Of a stretch of 64,000 nt of DNA, positions 63,807 to 64,000 are shown in pieces. The notes beneath the pieces are model-generated. The model did no database searches, was not told the origin of the DNA, and worked only from the letters and a program-made list of their open reading frames with translations. Numbering within the stretch: the first letter of the stretch is position 1; each line of letters begins with the position of its first letter. A program made the translations under genes and the position numbers. The stretch spans positions 30,911,446 through 30,975,445 of the forward strand of contig CM043969.1 in the NCBI GenBank assembly GCA_014529385.2. Direction: 5' to 3'. The DNA comes from Adiantum capillus-veneris (taxonomy: Eukaryota > Streptophyta > Polypodiopsida > Polypodiales > Pteridaceae).

Positions 63807-64000
63807 GTCAACACGTTGTCGTGTTGTGACACGTACATAGTGGGAACTCATGCTACAAGAGTTATCTTGTAACTTTTTAGTTAGATAGTTATATTTCCTA
63901 TAGTGTACATATGCATATCTAAGTATAATGATAAGCTTTCTATTTCATTCTATTATTTATCTCAAGGGTAACATATTCTTACTTTACCATCAAAAAATAA
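63807..64000 (+). repeat. Dispersed repeat, copy 2 (LTR-like)
   Basis: Matches 4,381-4,575 in the same orientation. It runs to the window end, so its right limit is unknown. It follows the hAT remnant after about 45 bp. Confidence 0.75.

Noticed and set aside
1-64000. CRISPR arrays, bacterial operons, tRNA and rRNA genes
   Set aside because: No regularly spaced repeats, no prokaryotic gene structure and no cloverleaf or rRNA segments were found.

Overview
The window is eukaryotic nuclear DNA from a land plant, and almost all of it is transposable-element sequence. I see no intact host gene and no tRNA or rRNA. Plant origin rests on three things. Ty3/gypsy elements of the Tat lineage carry the plant-typical second (archaeal-type) RNase H. 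CACTA, hAT, Copia and Mutator-like pieces are mixed together. The only host-gene remnants are plant families: an HMA/isoprenylated metallochaperone (HIPP) and PLS-type pentatricopeptide (PPR) segments. The PPR wording and the unusual gypsy lineages make a fern or other early-diverging vascular plant plausible, but that is only an impression.

Layout. 0-1.4 kb: HIPP pseudogene, simple repeats, hairpins and the right end of a CACTA transposon. 1.43-3.0 kb: decayed RNase H/integrase fragment of gypsy family G. 3-9.5 kb: unassigned sequence, a 190-bp dispersed repeat, a decayed hAT transposase (minus strand) and a 504-bp tandem duplication. 9.66-15.38 kb: a pair of about 480-bp Copia-type LTRs around 4.5 kb that has a primer binding site but no pol, with a Mutator-like MITE inside one LTR. 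15.7-17.6 and 33.5-36.6 kb: one Tat element on the minus strand (T-minus), split by element G (17,626-33,532, plus strand, two LTRs, 5-bp TSD) and by a 1.3-kb DNA transposon. 36.6-39.9 kb: 3' end of a minus-strand gypsy element (Y). 39.9-40.3 kb: fold-back array and CTAACC-type repeats. 40.3-46.3 and 57.9-61.8 kb: a second Tat element on the plus strand (T-plus), split by minus-strand element X (46,276-57,901). X belongs to the same family as Y and itself contains a 3.75-kb gag-protease Copia element with an exact TSD. A 322-bp solo LTR sits in the T-plus 3' LTR. 62-64 kb: a second CACTA end, a second hAT remnant (plus strand) and the second copy of the 190-bp dispersed repeat.

The relative order of insertion can be read from the nesting: T-minus before G and before the 1.3-kb element; T-plus before X before the Copia element; T-plus before the solo LTR. 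In several cases the host reading frame resumes exactly across the insertion.

The most unusual observations are: LTRs of the X/Y family that carry different antisense PPR-gene segments at the same internal site; an open 456-codon coiled-coil frame between integrase and the 3' LTR of otherwise degraded element G, together with a second retropepsin-like domain downstream of its integrase; and an atypical gypsy pol (X/Y) with DHG protease and GATNS reverse-transcriptase motifs.
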